A model generated the notes under the pieces. That model saw only the letters and a program-made list of their open reading frames with translations. It ran no database searches and had not been told where the DNA came from. This document shows, one piece after another, positions 17,165-24,157 of a stretch of 64,000 bases of DNA (the stretch's first letter is position 1; each line of letters opens with the position of its first letter). This DNA comes from Bacteroidota bacterium. GTDB taxonomy: Bacteria > Bacteroidota > JABWAT01. Location of the stretch: positions 52,683-116,682 of the forward strand of contig JABWAT010000008.1 of assembly GCA_013360915.1 (NCBI GenBank), read 5' to 3'. The position numbers were made by a program, and so were the translations under genes.

Positions 17165-17536
17165 TTAATCTTCCGATCTTACCTGATTCCGGACAATCAC
17201 CATGACGGCTGACTGAGGAACGATATAATACCGGCTTCCATCAAAGTGAATTTCAATGGCCTGATCCTTCAGATACATGACATAATCCCCTTCTTCTGCC
17301 TGCAGGGGAATGTATTTCACTTCAGACCTTTTTTCCTTCCAGGGTTCATCGTCCAAGGCCGAGGGATTCGGTATGGCATATCCAGGTCCTGTTTTTACAA
17401 CGTAACCACATTGGATCTTTTCTTTTTCCCTTACCGTGGGAGGTAAATAGAGGCCCGAATCCGTTTTTTCCTTTGAATCATCCGGACTGATCAGCAGGCG
17501 GTCGCCAATAACGATGATTTCCTTTTTAAACCGCAT
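17165..17536 (-). CDS. Divergent GroES-like (Cpn10 fold) protein without adjacent groEL
   Basis: GroES caps the GroEL chaperonin. This 123-residue product follows the Cpn10 pattern: IVIGDRLLISPDDSKEKTDS, GLYLPPTVREKE in the position of the mobile loop, GYVVKTGPG, then GDYVMYLKDQAIEIHFDG and YYIVPQSAVMVIVR. It is longer than the usual 95 residues because of an insert around residues 55-75 (NPSALDDEPWKEKRSEVK) before the final strands. No groEL is adjacent; the neighbours are surface-protein genes. It could be a second co-chaperonin or a regulatory relative. It stands between two terminators or promoter gaps and so is probably its own transcript. Confidence 0.8.
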   Translation of the reverse strand: MRFKKEIIVIGDRLLISPDDSKEKTDSGLYLPPTVREKEKIQCGYVVKTGPGYAIPNPSALDDEPWKEKRSEVKYIPLQAEEGDYVMYLKDQAIEIHFDGSRYYIVPQSAVMVIVRNQVRSED

Positions 17537-17550
17537 GTGTCTTTCCTTTC

Positions 17551-17587
17551 AATAAAAAAAAAGAGGCCGTCCTTTTGAGACGGCCTC
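17551..17587 (-). terminator. Rho-independent terminator (minus strand)
   Basis: GAGGCCGTC (17563-17571) pairs with GACGGCCTC (17579-17587), and the A-run to its left is a T-run on the minus strand. It ends the Calx-beta surface gene that stops at 17611 and insulates the GroES-like gene. Confidence 0.92.
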
Positions 17588-17610
17588 CCGAAATTACGAA
17601 ACAGTGGCTG

Positions 17611-18808
17611 TTATTTCAGCACCGTGAATTTCTGCATTAGTCTGGATCCGTTGTGTTCGACGCTAAGCAGATACGTTCCGGTTGAAATAGAGCCCAGAGA
17701 AATGGTCTGAGAATACCCTCTTCCCTTTTTCATAAACTCACTGCGTAGAACACCCATTTCCTGTCCGATCAGGTTAAATACCCTGATCGTAACCAATCCA
17801 TCCTCTGGCAGGTCAAAACTGAACTGACCGGTCGGATTAAATGGATTCGGGTAAACAGAAGACACGGCAAATTCGATGGGTTTCTGATACTCAGATCCGC
17901 CCGTTGAACCAGCCGTCGGAATGGCTTCGATGACCGCGTGATCGGTTTTCTGACCATCATAGGACACATCGGATAAACGATAATAATAGGTGACACCGTT
18001 GGAAACACCAGCATCTACAAACTCGTAGGAGCCGCCCCGGTTACCTTTGCTTGAAAGGGCGTCCTTGCCATTGCTGCGATAAGAAGCGATGTTGATAAAG
18101 TTCTTATCACGGGAGGTGGACCGGTAGATTTCAAAGCCGGCGTTGTTGATTTCTGATGCAGTCTTCCACTTCAGAACCACCAATTGATTGCCAGGGATGG
18201 CTTGCCAGCTGACCAGTTCAATGGGCAGTGGCGAGTCATTATCACCAATGGTGAACTCTGAGAAGGAATTTACCTGAAACGTTACTGTATTCGGATTTCC
18301 GGCTGTGTTCCAGCTGAGCGCAGGAATAGGTGACCAGGTGGTTCCTCCATCCTGACTTCTGAACAGAATCGGATTGGTATCCACATCCACTCCAGCATTG
18401 TTTTCATCCGGCCAGGTCAGCGTTACCGTTACTGGTTCGCCGGGTTGACTGTTCGGAGTAATGGTCCACCGTTGTGCAACGCTGCCGCCGATAATAAAGG
18501 CGCTGCCGGTTTCGCGGATAATGGTGGTGACACCCATGTTTGCAGATCCAGGATTAATGTCGACTCCAAGCCCGCCAATATTATTCAGCGGAGCACCATT
18601 AATCGTTGGCAGAATCTGAACAGCACCGATGATGTAGGTGGCAGGTGTTTCTCCCGTAATCGATCCGGTGCCGCCAAGGTTGATGGTGTTTCCATCGGTG
18701 TTAATCTGAGCACCAATGGTCAGGGTACCCGAAATGTTCAGACCACCGGTAAGGGTGGTGGGTGAGGAGAAACCTGCATCGGTATAGCTACCGGAGGTGG
18801 GATTTACG
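17611..18808 (-). repeat. Direct repeat copy 2: shared C-terminal cassette
   Basis: This is the partner of the block at 14077-15275 and lies in the same orientation about 3.5 kb away. It encodes ETPATYIIG, IRETGSAFIIGG, WPDENNAGVDVD, SEINNAGFEIYRSTSRDKN and the YPNPFNPTGQFSFDLPEDG sorting domain. Confidence 0.9.
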
Positions 18809-21108
18809 ACCGGGTTGGCTGTCAGGGAGAAATCATCCACCCCGAGAGCATCATCTGAACTGGTTGCATTCAGGTCATTCCAGCGGATGTAGAACACTGC
18901 ACCATCTGCAATGGAAAGACCAGTCAGAGTAAAGGTGACTGCCGCACGGTTGGCTGAGTTGTTTCCGTTCAGCGCGCCGGCAGTTCCTGTACCGATCGGT
19001 GCTGTAAAATCCAATTCATTCACATCGGTCCAGGTTCCGGTCGTCAGACTCGTGGCATCGGTGGAATACTGGAAGTCCAGGCGGTCATTCCGGCCGGTTG
19101 CTCCCAACCGCCATTGTTCTCCGGTATAGCTGATTGCCAGTTCGGTAACCGTGACACCTGTGTTATTGATAAAGGCGCCGCCTACTACAGGAATGACACT
19201 GCCTGATTGCAAACCACCAAACGCACGGTCTGTATCGGTACCAGTACCCAGACTGTAGGTGTTCCCGCCATTGGATGTTCCGTCACTGGCCGCATACGTG
19301 GTATTGGCTGATGTACCGGTTTCGCTGAACAACCATCCGGTCGGAAGCGTTGAATTGGTTGTTCCGGCAGTTGCAAGCGTATTAAAATCCTGAGTCACGG
19401 CAGAATTTACAGCCGCAATGTTTACCGCATTCACATCATTATCGGTAATGGCCACATTCTGGCTGACCGTTGCTCCCAAACCCATTCCTGCGGAGGGATT
19501 GCTGATGGTCAACGTGGCGGTTTCGGCTCCTTCTATGTCACTGTCATTCAGGATGGTAAAGGTAACGGTGCCGGTGGTCTGTCCATCCAGAATGGTCAGG
19601 GTAGAAGCGGACAGCGTGTAATCGGATACTGTGATTCCTGTTCCCGATACAGCCACATCCACTGTCTGATCTCCTGTAACGGCAGATGAAGCCGTTGCAG
19701 TCAGTGTCACCACAGTTCCGGCTGCTTCGGTACCGGTGTTTGAACTTGCACTCAGCTGAACAGTGGGCTCATTGTCGGTGATAGCCACGTTTTGTGACAG
19801 AGTCGACCCCAATGCTATTCCGGATGACGGATTTGAAATCGTCAGCGTTGCTGTTTCACTTCCCTCATAAAGAGCATCGTTTTGTACCGTGAAAGTCACC
19901 GAACCGGTGGTGTTTCCATCCGGAATCGTAATCTGACTGCCCGATAGGCTATAGTCTCCTGCTGTGATACCAGTTCCGGAGACAGCCACATCAACTGTCT
20001 GACTGCCGCTGACCGCTGTTGTCGCTGTGGCGGTAACAGTTACCACCGTCTGATCAGCTTCTGTCCCGGTATTGGTATCCACCGACACATTCACCAGGTT
20101 GGCATCGTTATCGGTGATTGCAATATCCTGACTCAGGGTTGATCCAAGCACCAGACCAGCAGATGGATTGCTGATGGTCAGGGTGGCTGTTTCAGACCCT
20201 TCAACGGCGGCATCATCCTGTACAGTGAAGGTAACGGTACCGGTTGTGGCACCATCCAGAATGGTAATGGTGGTATTGGTAAGCGTGTAATCACCAGCAG
20301 TGATTCCGGTGCCGGAGACAGCCAGATCAACGGTTTGGTTGCCGCTGACGGCTGACGAAGCTGTTGCGGTAACGGTAATGGCTGTTTGAGCTGCTTCCGT
20401 TCCGCTGTTTGCTGAAACTGACAGGTTAACCGTGGGGGTAGAAGCTGTTGAGGTAACAACAAGGTTATCAATACTGATTTTCGGACGACTTCCGGTCGAT
20501 CCGCCTGTTCCATTATGATAATAGAAGCGAAGCTGGGCGGTTGCTGAATTGTTAAAAGCGGATGGAAGAGAAACCGATGAAACCGAGGCACTTCCAGCAA
20601 CATTGTTGGTGGCAGAATAAGGCAGATTGGTACCGGTCAATTCGGTATACGTGGTTCCATTGGTTGTATAGTAAACCCGAAGTGTTCCGACACGGTTTCC
20701 TGTGCTGTTAAAAACGGTGGCAGCATCAAAAGAAATTGTTCCGGCATTTCTTCCGGTAAAGTCAAGGAATAAATCGATGGCGGCGGACGATGAATTATCG
20801 GTTGCACCAGTCGAAAGGAGAAGGATATTATTGGTGCCTCTCTGAACGCCTCCGGTTGAACCGGTCTGGAAACTGGTAGTAGCTGCGGTAAGCCTGGTAG
20901 CATCAGGAATCGTGGCACTACCACCACTGGCTAATCCTTTCCAGGACGCAGAACCTGATCCAACAGCAAAAGTCCCGCTCGTATTTGTCCAGGATGCGAT
21001 ATCGTCAAAATTAACTGAATAGTTACCAGATGACATTTGGTGAGCTGTCTGAGCATGCACCATGATGCTGGTCAGAAGCAAGCCCACAACCAATAACCCT
21101 TTTTTCAT
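17611..21108 (-). CDS. Secreted Calx-beta repeat surface protein with T9SS sorting domain
   Basis: Starting at ATG 21108 (GAGGA upstream; 13 further open codons lack a site), the 1165-residue protein has the signal peptide MKKGLLVVGLLLTSIMVHAQ. An N-terminal beta domain (about 21-220) is followed by three tandem Calx-beta domains (about 223-545). Each has NSGTEA- or NTGTEA-type starts, GTGIT...DYTL, TGTVTFT and a DD or ND calcium-type acidic turn followed by EG(S/A)ETATLTISNPS. Next are a beta-sandwich domain (YSLGTGTDTDRAFGG to DDALGVDDFSL), the NPTSG domain, and a C-terminal cassette almost identical to that of the 992-residue protein. Calx-beta domains usually bind calcium and make extended adhesive stalks, so an adhesin role is plausible. 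Confidence 0.88.
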   Translation of the reverse strand: MKKGLLVVGLLLTSIMVHAQTAHQMSSGNYSVNFDDIASWTNTSGTFAVGSGSASWKGLASGGSATIPDATRLTAATTSFQTGSTGGVQRGTNNILLLSTGATDNSSSAAIDLFLDFTGRNAGTISFDAATVFNSTGNRVGTLRVYYTTNGTTYTELTGTNLPYSATNNVAGSASVSSVSLPSAFNNSATAQLRFYYHNGTGGSTGSRPKISIDNLVVTSTASTPTVNLSVSANSGTEAAQTAITVTATASSAVSGNQTVDLAVSGTGITAGDYTLTNTTITILDGATTGTVTFTVQDDAAVEGSETATLTISNPSAGLVLGSTLSQDIAITDNDANLVNVSVDTNTGTEADQTVVTVTATATTAVSGSQTVDVAVSGTGITAGDYSLSGSQITIPDGNTTGSVTFTVQNDALYEGSETATLTISNPSSGIALGSTLSQNVAITDNEPTVQLSASSNTGTEAAGTVVTLTATASSAVTGDQTVDVAVSGTGITVSDYTLSASTLTILDGQTTGTVTFTILNDSDIEGAETATLTISNPSAGMGLGATVSQNVAITDNDVNAVNIAAVNSAVTQDFNTLATAGTTNSTLPTGWLFSETGTSANTTYAASDGTSNGGNTYSLGTGTDTDRAFGGLQSGSVIPVVGGAFINNTGVTVTELAISYTGEQWRLGATGRNDRLDFQYSTDATSLTTGTWTDVNELDFTAPIGTGTAGALNGNNSANRAAVTFTLTGLSIADGAVFYIRWNDLNATSSDDALGVDDFSLTANPVVNPTSGSYTDAGFSSPTTLTGGLNISGTLTIGAQINTDGNTINLGGTGSITGETPATYIIGAVQILPTINGAPLNNIGGLGVDINPGSANMGVTTIIRETGSAFIIGGSVAQRWTITPNSQPGEPVTVTLTWPDENNAGVDVDTNPILFRSQDGGTTWSPIPALSWNTAGNPNTVTFQVNSFSEFTIGDNDSPLPIELVSWQAIPGNQLVVLKWKTASEINNAGFEIYRSTSRDKNFINIASYRSNGKDALSSKGNRGGSYEFVDAGVSNGVTYYYRLSDVSYDGQKTDHAVIEAIPTAGSTGGSEYQKPIEFAVSSVYPNPFNPTGQFSFDLPEDGLVTIRVFNLIGQEMGVLRSEFMKKGRGYSQTISLGSISTGTYLLSVEHNGSRLMQKFTVLK
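19436..20446 (-). repeat. Three tandem ~335-bp repeats encoding Calx-beta domains
   Basis: Three successive in-frame units of about 335 bases each encode the Calx-beta domains. Each contains SGTGIT...DY, TGTVTFT or TGSVTFT, and ETATLTISNPS. They are coding repeats, and copy number could vary between strains. Confidence 0.85.
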
Positions 21109-21144
21109 AGTCAAATCCTCTCCTCTTGAGATTTTTACGAACCG

Positions 21145-21174
21145 CAAAGAAAACAGTGGGAACCGAGACTTCCA
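21145..21174 (-). promoter_or_regulatory. Likely Bacteroidota-type promoter for the Calx-beta gene
   Basis: On the minus strand TTG is followed after about 20 bases by TTTCTTTG (21152-21145), which is one mismatch from TAnnTTTG. The gene's ATG is 37 bases further on. Confidence 0.45.
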
Positions 21175-21254
21175 ACCGGATGGCAGACCCTGCCGGAAAA
21201 ATTAATCTTCCGGTAATCAGGCTGTTTACCGATGGTTATTCGGTCTCCGGTTTC

Positions 21255-21288
21255 TCAAAAATACCCGACCTTTTTCTGGCGGGTAATC
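21255..21288 (-). terminator. Possible terminator after micro-ORF
   Basis: On the minus strand ACCCGCC pairs with GGTCGGGT (one bulged base) and is followed by ATTTTTG. It lies just after the micro-ORF stop and before the promoter of the Calx-beta gene. Confidence 0.5.
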
Positions 21289-21300
21289 CGGTAATCTCGA

Positions 21301-21420
21301 TCAGGCCGGGATTGGCCGGCGGGGAAGAAAACGAAGAATGATATGGCGCAGACGGTACCTGATCTGGCGGTTAATCAGGTGGTGGTATCCTGCATAGGTG
21401 GGAAACATGGACGGTTTCAT
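21301..21420 (-). CDS. Candidate micro-ORF, 39-aa basic peptide
   Basis: The ORF begins at ATG 21420 with CAGGAG nine bases upstream and ends at TGA 21301. It encodes a 39-residue, strongly basic peptide (NRQIRYRLRHIILRF, then LPRRPIPA). It sits alone between the terminator of the PHP-glycosyltransferase gene (21455-21482) and a second weaker terminator (21255-21288), so it could be a small independent transcript. No homologue is recognised. A chance ORF of this length is common, so the call rests on the ribosome site and flanking terminators only. Confidence 0.3.
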   Translation of the reverse strand: MKPSMFPTYAGYHHLINRQIRYRLRHIILRFLPRRPIPA

Positions 21421-21449
21421 TTCAGGGACTCCTGTCAGGGGTAAAAATG

Positions 21450-21486
21450 AAAAAGCCTCCGGGGATGATCATCCCGGGAGGCCTCG
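21450..21486 (-). terminator. Rho-independent terminator (minus strand)
   Basis: A 12-bp stem with one mismatch, GCCTCCGGGGAT against ATCCCGGGAGGC around a GATC loop, is followed on the minus strand by TTTTTC. It lies about 65 bases after the stop of the PHP-glycosyltransferase gene. Confidence 0.85.
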
Positions 21487-21550
21487 GTTCCTCTACTCAG
21501 TATGTTGCTCCTGGCAGATAGGGATCATCTGCCGGAATTCCCATCGGTTA

Positions 21551-24058
21551 TCAGTGTATCACTCCTTCCGGAAGGCGGGCCGGTTCCTGCCGGTGATTCC
21601 AGAAATTAAGGTAGATCCGTTCCCAACTCTGGGTTTCGGCATATTCCCGTGCCTTTCTGGACATGTTCCTTCGCTTCTGGTCATTTTTCAGCAGTTCAAT
21701 CAGGGCCGCTGCCATGGCATCCACATCCTTGGCACCAGTAACCATACCGGTCTCGCCATGAATCACAATATCCTTGGGACCGCCAACATTGCTGACCACC
21801 GCCGGCACTCCGCTGGCCAGTGATTCCAAAACGACATTTCCAAACGTATCGGTGGTACTTGGGAAGAGAAACACATCACCGGAGGCAAAACTGCGATATA
21901 AATCCTCCCCTTTCATAAAGCCGGTGAAAACGGCATGTTCCCCTTTTAACTCCGATTTAAGTTCTTTCAGGTACGGACCGTCACCTACAATTACCAATGC
22001 TGCATCGGGAACGGCCTTATGTACTTTTTTCCAGACTTTGGGGATCAGATCAAGGTCTTTCTCTCTGGCAACCCGTCCGATGTAAATTACCTTTTTTTCG
22101 CCATTCAGCCCGAAGGATTTGAATGCATCAGGGGTGCGTTTGGCCGGAGTAAAAGCGTCAATATCGGTTCCATGCGGAAACAGAGTCATTTTTTCGGCAG
22201 GCAACCCTTTGCGTAACAGTTGCGACCGGTAATGGCTTGATGGCACATGAACCACATCGGCCTGATTGTAGAACCACAACATGAATTTCCAGGCAATGTC
22301 TTCCATGGCCCGGTCATTGGTATAGTAGCGCACGTAGCCGGGAAAATCGGTGTGATAGATCATGCTGATCTTCAGATTCAGCAACCGGGCTGCCCACATG
22401 GCGGCCACTCCAACAGTGCCGGGTGTCGAAATGATCACCTCGGTGAACCCTTCCCGTTCGAAATACTGAACCATTTCCAGAAACGGAGGGAAGGCCAGGG
22501 TGAAGGTATCGTTTTGCGGCAGTTTGAAGTCCCCCACTGGTTTGAAATTCTTAACCACCAGTCCTTCCGACTTCACCGCCTCATTGGTACAGGTGACAAT
22601 GACCAGTTCATGCTGATGTTTCATCCCGATTTCGGCCATTTTCCTGATCACCACCGCCACCCCGTTCACATCCTCGAAGGTATCGGTCACCCAGGCCTTT
22701 TTCGGGTGTTCCTCTCCCGGCAATTCCTTGCCTAAGAACTTACGGCTGACCTCGCGGTGAAACGGCTTGTTCTTATTATAATGAAGAAAGGAAATGAAGT
22801 AGGGTATCAGACCAATCATAAGCGGAATGAGTGAGGATAACGATTGAATTGAGCCAAAGATGGACCCTTCTGATACCTTTTTTATGGCCTTGGTTGCAAA
22901 ACGGAAGACCAGTTGGTTAAACACGTAACTTGCAACTTCAAACGTCTGCTGATTCAGCTGCAGGTTTTTCTGCGGATCAAGGATGTTTTCGTCACGGTTC
23001 CAGGCCTCATTCAGCTCTACCAGATGGGTCATCAGGTATTGCTTAAAATCCTCCTGAGACTTTTTCTTCCTGAGCCGGTTGATGAAGTAGGTTACTTTAT
23101 CACGAAAGGAAATGGAGGCAGTATCATCGCCCACAAATCCACCGACCACCGACAGGGCCTTCGAAATATCCGCTTTACCGCTGCCAGATTTAAAATACTG
23201 ATTTTTATAGTAGGAAAAAACTGTAAAATATAACCCATGGGCAAAGCTGACCGAGGTTTCTGAAACCGTGGTGGCATCGGTTTCTCCCCGGCCGATGGCC
23301 CTGATGAAGTCCTGCGGCGTGCTCACATGCTGAGCGTAGGTGTAACCACGGGCTATAAACAAACCGCTGTGATCATCCGATCCCCCTGTGTACCCTTTCC
23401 TCCAGCCGGCCGGTGAAAGTGGTAACCGGGGGTGCATATCCTTCAATTGTTCATACATGAGCGGATTGATGCTGGTTGCCACTTCCCTGATCAGGCGGTT
23501 TTCCTGAGCATTGCTCTGCCCGTTGGCAACTTCCAGAACATCGAAAAGCAGGAGGCACTTTTCGAACGTTTCCATAGAAAGCTTCCCAGCCACATCGTAT
23601 AGCGGATGCGCACAGGCATGGACGATCTGTTCCTGTCGCAGCCAGGCCAGCAGCTCGTACACATTTTCTCTCAGGTATTGAATGGTCGCAAACTGTTTCT
23701 CAGTGATTCCATAACAGGGAACATGTATTGCACACCCATCTTCGGGAAACCAGGTGGTCACTTCCACACTGATAAACACATCGGGATGGTGGGCAATGTC
23801 GAGCACCCCATTAATGGTGTCATGATCGGTAATGGTGACAAAATCCATCCCGCGTCGTTTGGCAGTCCGGTACAGAAAATCAGGCTCGGTGTAGGATTCC
23901 GGGGCACCAATCTGCCTCAGAAGCCATTCGGATGGCTGGTCACTGTATTTACTATGAATATGCAGGTCGGCTTTTTTAAGCATGGGTGTTGAATCCGGCA
24001 GGTGAGGGGACAACGCAGATCGGTTCATGTTTCTGCAAAGGTCAGGAACCGAGATCAC
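21551..24058 (-). CDS. Fusion of PHP-domain phosphoesterase and family 4 glycosyltransferase
   Basis: The N-terminal half (to about residue 290) is a PHP metal-dependent phosphoesterase-type domain: KADLHIHSKYSD, DFVTITDHDT, HACAHPLYD and GGSDDHSG supply the metal-binding His and Asp residues. A helical linker follows, with a hydrophobic stretch (LIPLMIGLIPYFISFLHY) that could be a membrane anchor. The C-terminal half (about 455-810) is a GT4-type glycosyltransferase: DTFEDVNGVAVV, HTDFPGYVRYY, VIYIGRVAREKDLDLIP, VIVGDGPYLKELK and SGDVFLFPSTTDTFGNVVLE with the E-x7-E region. ATG 23983 (MLKKADLHIHS) is an alternative to GTG 24058. The substrate is unknown; a lipid or cell-envelope glycan is likely. 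A terminator follows. Confidence 0.85.
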   Translation of the reverse strand: MISVPDLCRNMNRSALSPHLPDSTPMLKKADLHIHSKYSDQPSEWLLRQIGAPESYTEPDFLYRTAKRRGMDFVTITDHDTINGVLDIAHHPDVFISVEVTTWFPEDGCAIHVPCYGITEKQFATIQYLRENVYELLAWLRQEQIVHACAHPLYDVAGKLSMETFEKCLLLFDVLEVANGQSNAQENRLIREVATSINPLMYEQLKDMHPRLPLSPAGWRKGYTGGSDDHSGLFIARGYTYAQHVSTPQDFIRAIGRGETDATTVSETSVSFAHGLYFTVFSYYKNQYFKSGSGKADISKALSVVGGFVGDDTASISFRDKVTYFINRLRKKKSQEDFKQYLMTHLVELNEAWNRDENILDPQKNLQLNQQTFEVASYVFNQLVFRFATKAIKKVSEGSIFGSIQSLSSLIPLMIGLIPYFISFLHYNKNKPFHREVSRKFLGKELPGEEHPKKAWVTDTFEDVNGVAVVIRKMAEIGMKHQHELVIVTCTNEAVKSEGLVVKNFKPVGDFKLPQNDTFTLAFPPFLEMVQYFEREGFTEVIISTPGTVGVAAMWAARLLNLKISMIYHTDFPGYVRYYTNDRAMEDIAWKFMLWFYNQADVVHVPSSHYRSQLLRKGLPAEKMTLFPHGTDIDAFTPAKRTPDAFKSFGLNGEKKVIYIGRVAREKDLDLIPKVWKKVHKAVPDAALVIVGDGPYLKELKSELKGEHAVFTGFMKGEDLYRSFASGDVFLFPSTTDTFGNVVLESLASGVPAVVSNVGGPKDIVIHGETGMVTGAKDVDAMAAALIELLKNDQKRRNMSRKAREYAETQSWERIYLNFWNHRQEPARLPEGVIH

Positions 24059-24082
24059 CCGGAATGAACCGGAACGTTAAGT

Positions 24083-24096
24083 GTTTGTGAACAAAC
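24083..24096. promoter_or_regulatory. Palindrome in divergent intergenic region
   Basis: GTTTGTGAACAAAC has perfect 6-base arms around a GA centre. It lies in the 99-bp space between the divergent PHP-glycosyltransferase and histidine kinase genes, where a shared regulator could bind. Confidence 0.3.
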
Positions 24097-24157
24097 GGTT
24101 TCCCGACTCATCCGTCCGGAATTTTCATCTCGGGCTCCTGAATGGTAACTTTCCGGC

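Noticed and set aside
17611..21108. CRISPR-like or satellite repeat in Calx-beta region
   Set aside because: The repeats are about 335 bases, in frame and diverged, so they are protein domain repeats.
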